DNA of 14,778 nt from Clostridia bacterium (lineage in GTDB: Bacteria; Bacillota; Clostridia; Oscillospirales; Acutalibacteraceae). Of the stretch, positions 4,870-11,489 are shown piece by piece (the first letter of the stretch is position 1; the number at the start of each line of letters is the position of its first letter). The notes under the pieces are model-generated. The model was given only the letters and a program-made list of their open reading frames with translations. It was not told the origin of the DNA and did no database searches. A program made the position numbers and the translations under genes. Location of the stretch: assembly GCA_900766895.1 (NCBI GenBank), contig CAAFXF010000145.1, positions 1 through 14,778 on the forward strand, given 5' to 3'.

Positions 4870-5808
4870 TTATTTGTTTTTGTTAGGCGATTTAACGCTT
4901 TCTACAACGCCCTCTGCGAGCCCTGCAATAGATTGAATTTCAGAAGGGATGATAATCTTTGTTGCCTGGCCGTCAGCAGCCTTTGCAAATGCTTCAAGTG
5001 CCTTTAGCTTGATTACGGCATCATTTGCATTTGCCTCGTTAAGAAGCTTAATAGCCTCTGCGCTTGCCTGCTGAACTGTTGCAATAGCCTGTGCCTCACC
5101 TTCAGCCTCTCTGATTTTTGCTTCCTTAACAGCCTCGGCACGAAGGATTGCAGATTGCTTTTCTGCCTCTGCCTCAAGAATCTTTGATTCCTTATGTCCT
5201 TCTGCCACAAGAATTCTTGACTGCTTTTCACCCTCTGCACGAAGAATAGCCTCACGGCGCTCACGCTCTGCCTTCATTTGCTTTTCCATTGCGTCCTGAA
5301 TTTCACGAGGCGGAATAATGTTCTTAAGCTCTACTCTGTTTACCTTAATGCCCCATGGGTCAGTTGCTTCATCAAGTATTACTCTGATTTTTGCATTGAT
5401 GGTATCACGGGATGTAAGTGTGGAGTCAAGCTCAAGCTCACCGATGATGTTACGCAGAGTTGTTGCCGACAGATTCTCAATAGCGGAAATCGGGCTTTCA
5501 ACACCGTAGCAATAAAGCTTTGGGTCTGTAATTTGATAGAACACAACGGTATCTATCTGCATTGTAACATTATCCTTTGTGATAACAGGCTGTGGCTTAA
5601 AGTCTACTACCTGCTCCTTAAGGGACACGATTTTTGCAATTCTGTCGATAAACGGAACCTTTACGTGCAAGCCTGTCTGCCATGTGGTAAAATATGTTCC
5701 GAGTCTTTCAATTACATAAGCCTTTGATTGCGGCACTACTCTGATGTTTGCAAAAACAAGTGCCATAATTGCTACAATTAATACTACGATAATGATAAAT
5801 AATTTCAT
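4870..5808 (-). CDS. qmcA: SPFH/Band 7 (stomatin, QmcA-like) membrane protein
   Basis: This is a 312-aa protein. Residues 2-21 form a single hydrophobic membrane segment, followed by a Band 7 domain starting VVPQSKAYVIERLGTY and including VVDFKPQPVITKDNVTMQIDTVV, a family signature. From about residue 180 to 260 there is a long Ala/Glu/Lys-rich coiled coil with repeated AEGE/EAEK heptads, through which SPFH proteins oligomerise. The length matches the QmcA/stomatin group. These proteins form large membrane-associated assemblies and are commonly paired with NfeD, as here (29-bp gap). AAGGAG lies 7 nt before the ATG. The Ala-rich C-terminal end (KALEAFAKAADGQATKIIIP) is also typical. The precise cellular role is not known for this group. 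Confidence 0.93.
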   Translation of the reverse strand: MKLFIIIVVLIVAIMALVFANIRVVPQSKAYVIERLGTYFTTWQTGLHVKVPFIDRIAKIVSLKEQVVDFKPQPVITKDNVTMQIDTVVFYQITDPKLYCYGVESPISAIENLSATTLRNIIGELELDSTLTSRDTINAKIRVILDEATDPWGIKVNRVELKNIIPPREIQDAMEKQMKAERERREAILRAEGEKQSRILVAEGHKESKILEAEAEKQSAILRAEAVKEAKIREAEGEAQAIATVQQASAEAIKLLNEANANDAVIKLKALEAFAKAADGQATKIIIPSEIQSIAGLAEGVVESVKSPNKNK

Positions 5809-5837
5809 AGCGTTTCTCCTTTTAACTTATTATATGA

Positions 5838-6275
5838 TTATTTTTTGTTTACTATTAATTTTACTCCGTCAATTTTTTCAACGACAACAATGCTGTTTGG
5901 CGGAATAATTTCATTTGTTCCACTGCGAGCAGTCCAAATTTTACCGTCAATTTTTACCTCGCCGGTGGATTTAACGTTATCTATCTCCTCAACAACCACA
6001 GCATCGGCATTTATAACTCTGTCTGCGTTTGTCGGCTGAATCTCGGTGTGTAGCTTTTTACGAACTATCGGTCGGGTAATTATTAATGCCAAAACGCTGA
6101 CCGCAATTCCGATAAAAAACTGAAGGTAAATCGGAGCATCGCACAGTGCCGACACAAGACCCGCAATCGAGCCTACAACAAACCAAATTGACACGAGCTG
6201 AGCCGTTGTCGCCTCAAGCACACCAAATCCGATAATAGCTGCCGCCCAAATAATATACATCATTGCATCTGACAT
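5838..6275 (-). CDS. NfeD-family membrane protein
   Basis: This is a 145-aa protein with an N-terminal hydrophobic region (MMYIIWAAAIIGFGVLEA, then LVSIWFVVGSIAGLVSAL and FFIGIAVSVLALII: three likely membrane helices). A soluble C-terminal OB-fold-like domain (TGEVKIDGKIWTARS, NSIVVVEKIDGVKLIV) is typical of short NfeD proteins, the partners of SPFH proteins. The ATG at 6275 is chosen because GGAGG lies 8 nt upstream; an in-frame ATG at 6290 overlaps that Shine-Dalgarno and would be a five-residue extension. The gene leads the operon with the SPFH gene, and a promoter is visible at 6332-6340. The protease-like domain of long NfeD proteins is absent. Confidence 0.9.
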   Translation of the reverse strand: MSDAMMYIIWAAAIIGFGVLEATTAQLVSIWFVVGSIAGLVSALCDAPIYLQFFIGIAVSVLALIITRPIVRKKLHTEIQPTNADRVINADAVVVEEIDNVKSTGEVKIDGKIWTARSGTNEIIPPNSIVVVEKIDGVKLIVNKK

Positions 6276-6331
6276 TTCAGCTACCTCCATAAACTATTAA
6301 CATAAAAACAGCTGTTCTATATGTTGTGCTA

Positions 6332-6340
6332 ATTATACCA
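6332..6340 (-). promoter_or_regulatory. extended -10 promoter for nfeD-SPFH
   Basis: The minus strand has TGG-TATAAT (TATAAT = 6337-6332); the -35 region is only T-rich. It is 57 bp upstream of the chosen nfeD start. The remaining 6341-6456 interval shows no gene or clear element. Confidence 0.55.
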
Positions 6341-6456
6341 TATTTCGCCGAAAAAATAAATATATTGTGAATATGACAAAATGAGATTTACAATCTATTC
6401 ATAAATAAATACAAGAGGAATAACACTGTATATTTGCAAACACAACCTATTGTGGT

Positions 6457-6488
6457 ATAAAAATAAGAGGCTGTAAAATACAGCCTCT
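6457..6488 (-). terminator. intrinsic terminator after rplL
   Basis: The minus strand has a 10-bp stem, AGAGGCTGTA (6488-6479) pairing with TACAGCCTCT (6475-6466), a TTT loop and then TATTTTTAT. It closes the ribosomal operon 29 bp after the rplL stop. Confidence 0.9.
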
Positions 6489-6516
6489 GCAATTATGGAT
6501 TAAAATTAAACTAAAA

Positions 6517-6894
6517 TTACTTAAGTTCAACTGTTGCGCCTGCTGCTGCAAGAGCTTCCTTAAGAGCCTCAGCGTCAGCTGCAGGAACAGCTTCCTTAAT
6601 TGTTGAAGGAGCACCGTCAACGATCTCCTTTGCTTCCTTAAGGCCAAGACCTGTTGCCTCACGAACAGCCTTGATAACCTGAATCTTGTTTGCACCAACG
6701 TCTGTCAATACAACGTCGAAATCTGACTTTGCTTCAGCTGCTGCTGCGCCGCCCTCTGCAGGAGCTGCTGCTACTGCTACTGCTGCTGCAGTTACGCCGA
6801 ATGTTTCCTCGATTGTTTCCTTAAGCTCTTTAAGCTCAAGAACTGTAAGCTCTGCGATTGAATCTACAATTGCTGTAATCTTTTCTGATGCCAT
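6517..6894 (-). CDS. rplL: 50S ribosomal protein L7/L12
   Basis: This 125-aa protein is of full family length. The N-terminal dimerisation helices (VDSIAELTVLELKELKETIEE) bind L10. They are followed by the Ala/Gly-rich hinge (VAAAPAEGGAAAAEAK) and the globular factor-binding domain (DVVLTDVGANKIQVIKAVRE, GLGLKEAKEIVDGAP). It forms the stalk that recruits GTPase factors to the 50S subunit. The gene sits 40 bp after rplJ with GGAGG just upstream. It is followed by a strong terminator instead of the usual rpoB. Confidence 0.98.
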   Translation of the reverse strand: MASEKITAIVDSIAELTVLELKELKETIEETFGVTAAAVAVAAAPAEGGAAAAEAKSDFDVVLTDVGANKIQVIKAVREATGLGLKEAKEIVDGAPSTIKEAVPAADAEALKEALAAAGATVELK

Positions 6895-6934
6895 AATTAT
6901 TTTCCTCCGTAAAAATTAGAATTTAAGTTTATAA

Positions 6935-7543
6935 TTATTCTGCTGATTCTTCAGCCGGTGCCTCTGCCGGAGCTTCCTCCACAGGTGCCTCTTCTGCTGC
7001 AGGTGCTTCCTCTACCGGAGCTTCCTGTGCAGGAGCCTCAACAGGTGTTGCGCCACCCTTCTCCTCAAGTGCATTAACTGCACGAGCGATACAAGCGATA
7101 GGCTCTACAACAACGCTTGCGATAGTAGCAAGGAGTGTCTCTCTTGATGGGAGCTTTGCAAGAGCAACAACCTCTGAGTTGTCGATAACTGCTCCGTCAA
7201 GATAACCTGTCTTGATGTTGAAGCTTTCGTTTGCTTCTGCATACTTGTTCAAGATGCGTGCTGCTGCAACATAATCATCAACTGATGTTGCAACTGCTGT
7301 TGTGCCTTCTACGACAGATGCGTCAATGTTCAATCCAACTTCTTCAGCTGCGCGCTTAAGGATAGAGTTCTTAACTACTGTGTAGGTAACGCCTGCTTCA
7401 CGAAGCTCTTTTCTGAGCTTGGTGTCATCTTCAACGTTGATACCCTTGTAGTCAACAACTACACCTGCACATGAACCCTTGATACGCTCTGCAAGATCGG
7501 CAACCTGTTGCTTTTTCTTTTCAAGAACTACTGTACTTGGCAT
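6935..7543 (-). CDS. rplJ: 50S ribosomal protein L10, with an acidic C-terminal tail
   Basis: This is a 202-aa protein. Residues 1-160 carry the normal L10 fold (KKKQQVADLAERIKGSCAGV, then VDYKGINVEDDTKLRKELRE, with VVKNSILKRA) and the helix that anchors L7/L12 dimers. The last 40 or so residues are a low-complexity Glu/Ala/Pro tail made of VEEAPA-like repeats, so the protein is some 30 residues longer than most L10. It builds the stalk base and, with L12, represses its own operon through the leader upstream. GGAGG lies 9 nt before the ATG. Confidence 0.97.
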   Translation of the reverse strand: MPSTVVLEKKKQQVADLAERIKGSCAGVVVDYKGINVEDDTKLRKELREAGVTYTVVKNSILKRAAEEVGLNIDASVVEGTTAVATSVDDYVAAARILNKYAEANESFNIKTGYLDGAVIDNSEVVALAKLPSRETLLATIASVVVEPIACIARAVNALEEKGGATPVEAPAQEAPVEEAPAAEEAPVEEAPAEAPAEESAE

Positions 7544-7544
7544 T

Positions 7545-7739
7545 TTAGTTTACCTCCATAATTATTTTGCCGCAATTGCGGACTTTAGGAGCTATCCAAA
7601 CAAATATAAAAGTGCATCCCCAAAATTCGAGGATGCACGACATTACATAATTACGCACCTAAGTGCTACATAATGCTCATTCCTCGGTAGGCGACAATGC
7701 TTATGTCACAGGGACACCTACTGTCTTTGGTTGAACAGC
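7545..7739 (-). ncRNA. L10 leader (autoregulatory rplJL leader RNA)
   Basis: The minus-strand leader contains the conserved L10-leader pieces AGACAGTAGGTGTCCC (7726-7711) and CCTACCGAGG (7691-7682). They form a 7-bp stem (GTAGGTG with CGCCTAC) around an inner GACA/TGTC pairing. L10(L12)4 binds this RNA to control rplJ-rplL in Firmicutes. An attenuator hairpin and then the rplJ ribosome binding site follow. Confidence 0.9.
7601..7638 (-). terminator. attenuator terminator in the L10 leader
   Basis: The minus strand has GTGCATCC (7638-7631) pairing with GGATGCAC (7619-7612), followed by TTTTATATTTG. It lies between the L10-binding part and the rplJ start, as in other Firmicutes L10 leaders, and probably ends transcription when L10 is in excess. 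Confidence 0.8.
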
Positions 7740-7745
7740 TTGTAT

Positions 7746-7774
7746 ATTGTATCACAAGGAACTAACCTTGTCAA
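7746..7774 (-). promoter_or_regulatory. rplJL promoter
   Basis: The minus strand has consensus TTGACA (7774-7769), a 17-bp spacer and TACAAT (7751-7746). It starts 9 bp after the rplA stop codon and gives a leader beginning near 7739. Confidence 0.9.
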
Positions 7775-7782
7775 CACCTTTT

Positions 7783-8490
7783 TTAGTCAGCGTTTGCTGC
7801 TGAACCAACCTTTGCAGGATTGATACGAATACCCGGACCCATTGTTGATGCAACTGCACATGACTTAATATACTGACCCTTTGCAGCCTCAGGCTGTGCC
7901 TTAATAATTGCGTCAAGAAGTGCGTTGAAGTTTTCAAGAAGCTTTTCTGTGCCAAATGAAACCTTGCCGATTGGGCAGTGGATAATGTTTGACTTGTCAA
8001 GACGGTATTCAATCTTACCTGCCTTTGCTTCCTGAACAGCCTTTGCAACGTCCATAGTTACTGTGCCTGCCTTTGGTGACGGCATCAAGCCACGAGGACC
8101 GAGAACCTTACCCAAACGACCTACAACGCCCATCATATCAGGAGATGCGATACATACGTCAAACTCCATCCAGCCGCCTTGAATCTTTTGCATAAGATCC
8201 ATATCGCCAACGATGTCTGCGCCTGCATCCTGAGCTGCCTTTGCAAGATCACCCTTTGCGAATACTGCTACCTTAACATCCTTACCTGTACCGTTTGGCA
8301 ATACTACGGCACCGCGAACCTGCTGGTCAGCGTGACGTGAGTCTACACCCAAACGAACGTGTACCTCTACTGTTTCATCAAACTTTGCTGTTGCAGTCTT
8401 TGCTACAAGGTCCAAAGCTTCTGTTGATGTGTATAAATTAGCGCGATCAATTAATTTTGCGCCTTCTGTATATTTCTTTCCGTGTTTCAT
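7783..8490 (-). CDS. rplA: 50S ribosomal protein L1
   Basis: This 235-aa protein is of full length. It has the L1 signature around GRLGKVLGPRGLMPSPKAGT and the domain I/II pattern (AKFDETVEVHVRLGVDSRHA, RLDKSNIIHCPIGKVSF). It binds 23S rRNA at the E-site stalk and, in other bacteria, the L11-L1 mRNA. It follows rplK by 49 bp with GGAGG upstream. The rplJL promoter starts right after its stop codon. No terminator separates them, so some transcripts may read through. Confidence 0.98.
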   Translation of the reverse strand: MKHGKKYTEGAKLIDRANLYTSTEALDLVAKTATAKFDETVEVHVRLGVDSRHADQQVRGAVVLPNGTGKDVKVAVFAKGDLAKAAQDAGADIVGDMDLMQKIQGGWMEFDVCIASPDMMGVVGRLGKVLGPRGLMPSPKAGTVTMDVAKAVQEAKAGKIEYRLDKSNIIHCPIGKVSFGTEKLLENFNALLDAIIKAQPEAAKGQYIKSCAVASTMGPGIRINPAKVGSAANAD

Positions 8491-8539
8491 TAAAAATTAC
8501 CTCCAGTGGTTAATCGGATTTTTCCTCCCACATAGGGAA

Positions 8540-8965
8540 TTAGTCTTCTACTACTACACCCATGCTGCGAGCTGTACCTGCGATCATTGACATAGCTGCC
8601 TCGAGCGATGCTGCGTTAAGGTCAGGCATCTTCTGCTCGGCAATCTTCTGAATATCAGCCTTTGAGATTGTAGCAACCTTTGTCTTGTTAGGCACACCTG
8701 ATGCCTTGTCAATACCGCATGCCTTCTTGATAAGAACTGCTGCAGGCGGTGTCTTTGTGATGAATGTGAATGTACGGTCTTCATATACAGTAATTACTAC
8801 AGGAATGATAAGACCTGCGTCATTCTTTGTTCTTTCGTTAAAATCTTTTGTAAAAGCAACAATGTTTACACCGTGCTGACCGAGAGCCGGACCTACAGGT
8901 GGTGCCGGAGTTGCTTTACCGGCAGGAATTTGAAGTTTAATTAAACCTACTACCTTTTGAGCCAT
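8540..8965 (-). CDS. rplK: 50S ribosomal protein L11
   Basis: This 141-aa protein has the standard L11 length. It carries the conserved N-terminal VGLIKLQIPAGKATPAPPVG with the proline-rich hinge, GQHGVNIVAFTKDFN, and the C-terminal RNA-binding domain ending GTARSMGVVVE. It binds the GTPase-associated region of 23S rRNA. The start at 8965 is set by AGGAGG 9-10 nt upstream and by family length. An in-frame extension to 9022 (MGGDTASPP...) has no ribosome binding site and runs through a likely leader structure. Confidence 0.97.
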   Translation of the reverse strand: MAQKVVGLIKLQIPAGKATPAPPVGPALGQHGVNIVAFTKDFNERTKNDAGLIIPVVITVYEDRTFTFITKTPPAAVLIKKACGIDKASGVPNKTKVATISKADIQKIAEQKMPDLNAASLEAAMSMIAGTARSMGVVVED

Positions 8966-8974
8966 AATTATTTT

Positions 8975-9055
8975 CCTCCTAAAAAATGTGGTTGTTGGCG
9001 GAGAAGCTGTATCTCCTCCCACTCATAAAACCGTTATAAATAACGGCTTATGGTA
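8975..9055 (-). promoter_or_regulatory. structured leader before rplK-rplA, possible L1 target
   Basis: The 118-bp gap between nusG and rplK holds two hairpins. CCGTTAT-TT-ATAACGG, extended by CATAA/TTATG, lies at about 9024-9052. GTGG...CCAC (9022-9019 with 8991-8988) encloses GGAG/CTCC (9016-9013 with 9003-9000). The bases GTGGGAGGA recur before rplA (8522-8531). L1 is known to bind two short helices flanking an asymmetric loop in L11-L1 mRNAs. Assigning that role here is inference. Confidence 0.35.
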
Positions 9056-9083
9056 ATGCGGACTAAACCGCTTATTACTAAAA

Positions 9084-9608
9084 TCAATCTTTGACCTTTT
9101 CTAATTGGTCAAGTTCAAAATCAACTGAAGTTTCACGACCGAACATTGATACAACAGCCTGTACGCTGTTATTAGCTGTGTCGATGGATTCTACTGTACC
9201 GGTGAAGCCCTCAAGCGGACCGTCGATAACTGTTACCATATCGCCAACCTCGTACTGAACCTCTACCGTAACCTTTTCTACGCCGAGGTTTCTAACCTCT
9301 TCCTCGGTCAAAGCAACAGGCTTGCCCTCAGGGCCAACAAAGCCTGCACAGCCTCTTGTGTTACGAACGATGTACCAAGTGTCGTCTGTCATAACCATTT
9401 TGACCATGATGTATGAAGGGAAAATCTTTCTTTCGATTTCCTTCTTTGTACCATCGTCCTTAACCTCAACAACAGTTTCGGTAGGAATGACAATTTCTTG
9501 AATCATATCAGTAAGATTTAGGTTTTCGACCTTATTTTTAAGGTCGGTTGCCACCTTGTTTTCATAGCCTGAAAATGTGTGGGCAACATACCATTTTGCT
9601 TCTTCCAT
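9084..9608 (-). CDS. nusG: transcription termination/antitermination factor NusG
   Basis: This 174-aa protein has an NGN domain (AKWYVAHTFSGYENKVATDL, IERKIFPSYIMVKM, WYIVRNTRGCAGFVGP) and a C-terminal KOW domain (YEVGDMVTVIDGPLEGFTG...). It binds RNA polymerase to modulate pausing and links it to the ribosome. Two consecutive ATGs occur; the second (9608) is chosen because AAGGAGG is 6 nt before it and only 3 nt before the first. It is 12 bp after secE in the same operon. Confidence 0.97.
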   Translation of the reverse strand: MEEAKWYVAHTFSGYENKVATDLKNKVENLNLTDMIQEIVIPTETVVEVKDDGTKKEIERKIFPSYIMVKMVMTDDTWYIVRNTRGCAGFVGPEGKPVALTEEEVRNLGVEKVTVEVQYEVGDMVTVIDGPLEGFTGTVESIDTANNSVQAVVSMFGRETSVDFELDQLEKVKD

Positions 9609-9623
9609 CATTTGCCTCCTTAA

Positions 9624-9965
9624 TTATTCGGCAGTGGTGGCTTCTGTTGTTAATTCGGTAAGAGCCTCAGTAGTTGTCTCTGCTGTGGTTTCTTCTGCTT
9701 GGCTTGTTGTTGTTTGAGCCAATTGCTTAATACCTTTCATACCGCTTGTAAGACCAAGATCGATAACATAGATAACAGCACTAACAATAGCGATTACTAC
9801 TATAACGACAACAGTGTTCTTAAGAACTTCCTTTGCCTTAGGCCATGTAACCTTCTTACCCTCACTGTTAACACTCTTGAAGAAACTTGCGATTGACTTG
9901 AACGGATTTTTCTTAGACTTTGACTTTTTGTTGTCTGTCTTCTTAGCCTTCTTATCTTCAGCCAT
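9624..9965 (-). CDS. secE: SecE preprotein translocase subunit with Thr/Glu-rich tail
   Basis: This 113-aa protein has a Lys-rich N-terminus (EDKKAKKTDNKKSKSKK), the conserved amphipathic segment (SIASFFKSVNSEGKKVTWPKAK) and one transmembrane helix (VVVIVVIAIVSAVIYVIDLG). This is the minimal SecE of Gram-positive bacteria, which clamps SecY. After the usual LTSGMKGIKQLA end there are about 27 extra residues made almost only of Thr, Glu and Ala, which I have not seen as standard for SecE. The gene lies 13 bp after rpmG and 15 bp before the chosen nusG start. Confidence 0.95.
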   Translation of the reverse strand: MAEDKKAKKTDNKKSKSKKNPFKSIASFFKSVNSEGKKVTWPKAKEVLKNTVVVIVVIAIVSAVIYVIDLGLTSGMKGIKQLAQTTTSQAEETTAETTTEALTELTTEATTAE

Positions 9966-9978
9966 CGTTATTCCTCCG

Positions 9979-10128
9979 TTACTTTGTTTCTCTGTGAAGT
10001 GTGTGCTTCTTACAGAAACGACAATACTTGTTCATTTCAAGTCTGTCAGGTGTGTTTTTCTTGTTTTTCATTGTGTTGTAATTGCGTTGTTTGCATTCAG
10101 TGCAAGCTAATGTAATCTTAACTCTCAT
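9979..10128 (-). CDS. rpmG: 50S ribosomal protein L33
   Basis: A 49-aa frame starts MRVKITLACTECKQRNYNT and ends CRFCKKHTLHRETK. It has the zinc-type Cys pairs C-x-x-C at residues 9/12 and 36/39 and the full length of L33. AGGAGG lies 7 nt before the ATG. It opens the rpmG-secE-nusG operon as in many Clostridia. The four-cysteine form needs zinc; whether a cysteine-free paralogue exists elsewhere cannot be seen here. Confidence 0.96.
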   Translation of the reverse strand: MRVKITLACTECKQRNYNTMKNKKNTPDRLEMNKYCRFCKKHTLHRETK

Positions 10129-10135
10129 TTTGGCA

Positions 10136-10236
10136 CCTCCTAATTAATTTCGATAACAATCTCCCTCGTGTTGCCACGCCCGCAACGCTTACGGGCTTAA
10201 ATCAGGGCACAAAAAATAAACCCTTTTTGACGAGGT
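10136..10236 (-). promoter_or_regulatory. structured 5' leader of rpmG-secE-nusG
   Basis: The leader of about 110 nt has a long-range stem, CCTCGT (10235-10230) with ACGAGG (10169-10164). It encloses AGGG/CCCT (10224-10221 with 10207-10204) and two mutually exclusive hairpins: GCCCG/CGGGC (10196-10192 with 10182-10178) and GTTGC/GCAAC (10186-10182 with 10174-10170). No T-tract follows. The shape suggests RNA-level control of translation, but I do not recognise a known family. Confidence 0.45.
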
Positions 10237-10242
10237 ACAAAG

Positions 10243-10271
10243 ACTATACCACATTTGTCAACATATGTCAA
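10243..10271 (-). promoter_or_regulatory. rpmG-secE-nusG promoter
   Basis: The minus strand has TTGACA (10271-10266), 17 bp and TATAGT (10248-10243), with a TGG extension. It is a strong housekeeping promoter that points away from the plus-strand promoter 28 bp to its right. Confidence 0.9.
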
Positions 10272-10298
10272 GGATTAAATTATTAAAAACATTGCAAA

Positions 10299-10327
10299 TT
10301 TACAATTGATTTTTTGTTTTCTATAAT
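10299..10327 (+). promoter_or_regulatory. promoter for the flavoprotein pair
   Basis: TTTACA (10299-10304), 17 bp and TATAAT (10322-10327) lie 45 bp before the chosen start of the first flavoprotein gene. Confidence 0.75.
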
Positions 10328-10372
10328 ATATTATATATCTGTATTTATTACAATATATATTGGGTGAAAAAT

Positions 10373-11488
10373 ATGAAGGTTGTAATTATCGGCGGCGGTG
10401 CTTCGGGCATTACTGCTGCAATTAAGCTAAAACAGAATAACCCCCAAATTGATGTTACAGTGCTGGAGCATCTTGACGAGATTCTGAAAAAAATATATGC
10501 AACCGGCAACGGCAGATGCAACATTGCAAACAGAAATGCAAAGCATTACTGCGAGGTTGAGGAGCTTTTGACAGCACTCGGCTTAATGCTTCGCGAAGAC
10601 GAAGACGGCAGAATGTATCCATACTCGTTGCAGGCAGGAACAGTTGTACAGGTAATGAGGTCTGCGTGCGACAGGCTCGGAGTAAAAATCATTACCGACT
10701 GTACGGTAAAAGAAGCAGAGTACCGTGACAACACCTATTACATACACACCGACAAGGGAGAATTTGAGGCTGATGCACTTGTGCTTGCAACAGGAGGAAA
10801 GGCGCAAGGTGCACTCGGCTCTGACGGAAGCGGATACGCATACGCAAAAACATTCGGACATTCCATAACAGAGCTGTCCCCTGCTCTTGTTCAGATGACA
10901 TCGTCAAACAAGACCTGTCGCATACTTAAAGGAACAAGAACAAAATGTAAAGTTAAGATTGAAACAAACAGCGAAATCGTCGGTGAAGAGTACGGCGAGC
11001 TGTTGTTTACGGATTACGGCCTATCGGGTATTGTAATAATGAATCTTTCTCACCTAATAAGCGACAGAAGGCTTGCATCGGGTGAGGACAAATCGGTTGC
11101 CGTAATTGATTTTGTACCGGAGGTCAGCGAGGAAAAGCTGACAGAGCATTACAACCACTTTGGCACATTTGAGGGAATACTCGGGCAAAAGCTTTGCAGG
11201 GTGCTCGAAAAGCAATCAAACGGTGATGTAGAGAAGACAGTAAAATGTATTAAACATCAGCGTATCATCATTACAGGCACAAAGGGCTATGACTTTGCAC
11301 AAATCACAAACGGCGGTGTGCCTAACAGCGAGCTGACTGACGGTAATGAATCAAAAATAAAAAATAATCTATACATTATAGGTGAATTAACCGACAATCA
11401 ATTTGAGTGCGGAGGATACAATTTGACCTACGCACTATACAGCGGAATTAATGCCGCAAACAGTATTACCGCGAGGGTACAAGACTAA
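10373..11488 (+). CDS. HI0933/BaiN-family FAD-dependent oxidoreductase
   Basis: This 371-aa flavoprotein has an N-terminal Rossmann motif (VVIIGGGASGITAAIKL) and the family hallmark ATGNGRCNIANRN. There is also a second nucleotide-contacting segment (ADALVLATGGKAQGALGSDG) and the C-terminal FAD motif LYIIGELTDNQFECGGYNLTYAL. Family members include BaiN-type and aminoacetone-oxidase-like enzymes with varied or unknown substrates, so no substrate is assigned. The ATG at 10373 is chosen over an in-frame GTG at 10364: the G-rich GGGTG just before it can serve as a weak ribosome binding site, and the Rossmann strand then begins at residue 2. It is a little shorter than the usual 400 residues. The next gene starts 1 bp after its stop. 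Confidence 0.93.
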   Translation: MKVVIIGGGASGITAAIKLKQNNPQIDVTVLEHLDEILKKIYATGNGRCNIANRNAKHYCEVEELLTALGLMLREDEDGRMYPYSLQAGTVVQVMRSACDRLGVKIITDCTVKEAEYRDNTYYIHTDKGEFEADALVLATGGKAQGALGSDGSGYAYAKTFGHSITELSPALVQMTSSNKTCRILKGTRTKCKVKIETNSEIVGEEYGELLFTDYGLSGIVIMNLSHLISDRRLASGEDKSVAVIDFVPEVSEEKLTEHYNHFGTFEGILGQKLCRVLEKQSNGDVEKTVKCIKHQRIIITGTKGYDFAQITNGGVPNSELTDGNESKIKNNLYIIGELTDNQFECGGYNLTYALYSGINAANSITARVQD

Positions 11489-11489
11489 T

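Noticed and set aside
8966..9022. N-terminally extended L11 starting at 9022
   Set aside because: It is longer than the family, has no ribosome binding site, and covers a leader structure; the ATG at 8965 has AGGAGG.
10140..10240. tRNA gene between rpmG and its promoter, as found in some genomes
   Set aside because: The stems do not form a cloverleaf and there is no T-loop TTCRA motif or acceptor/CCA end in place.
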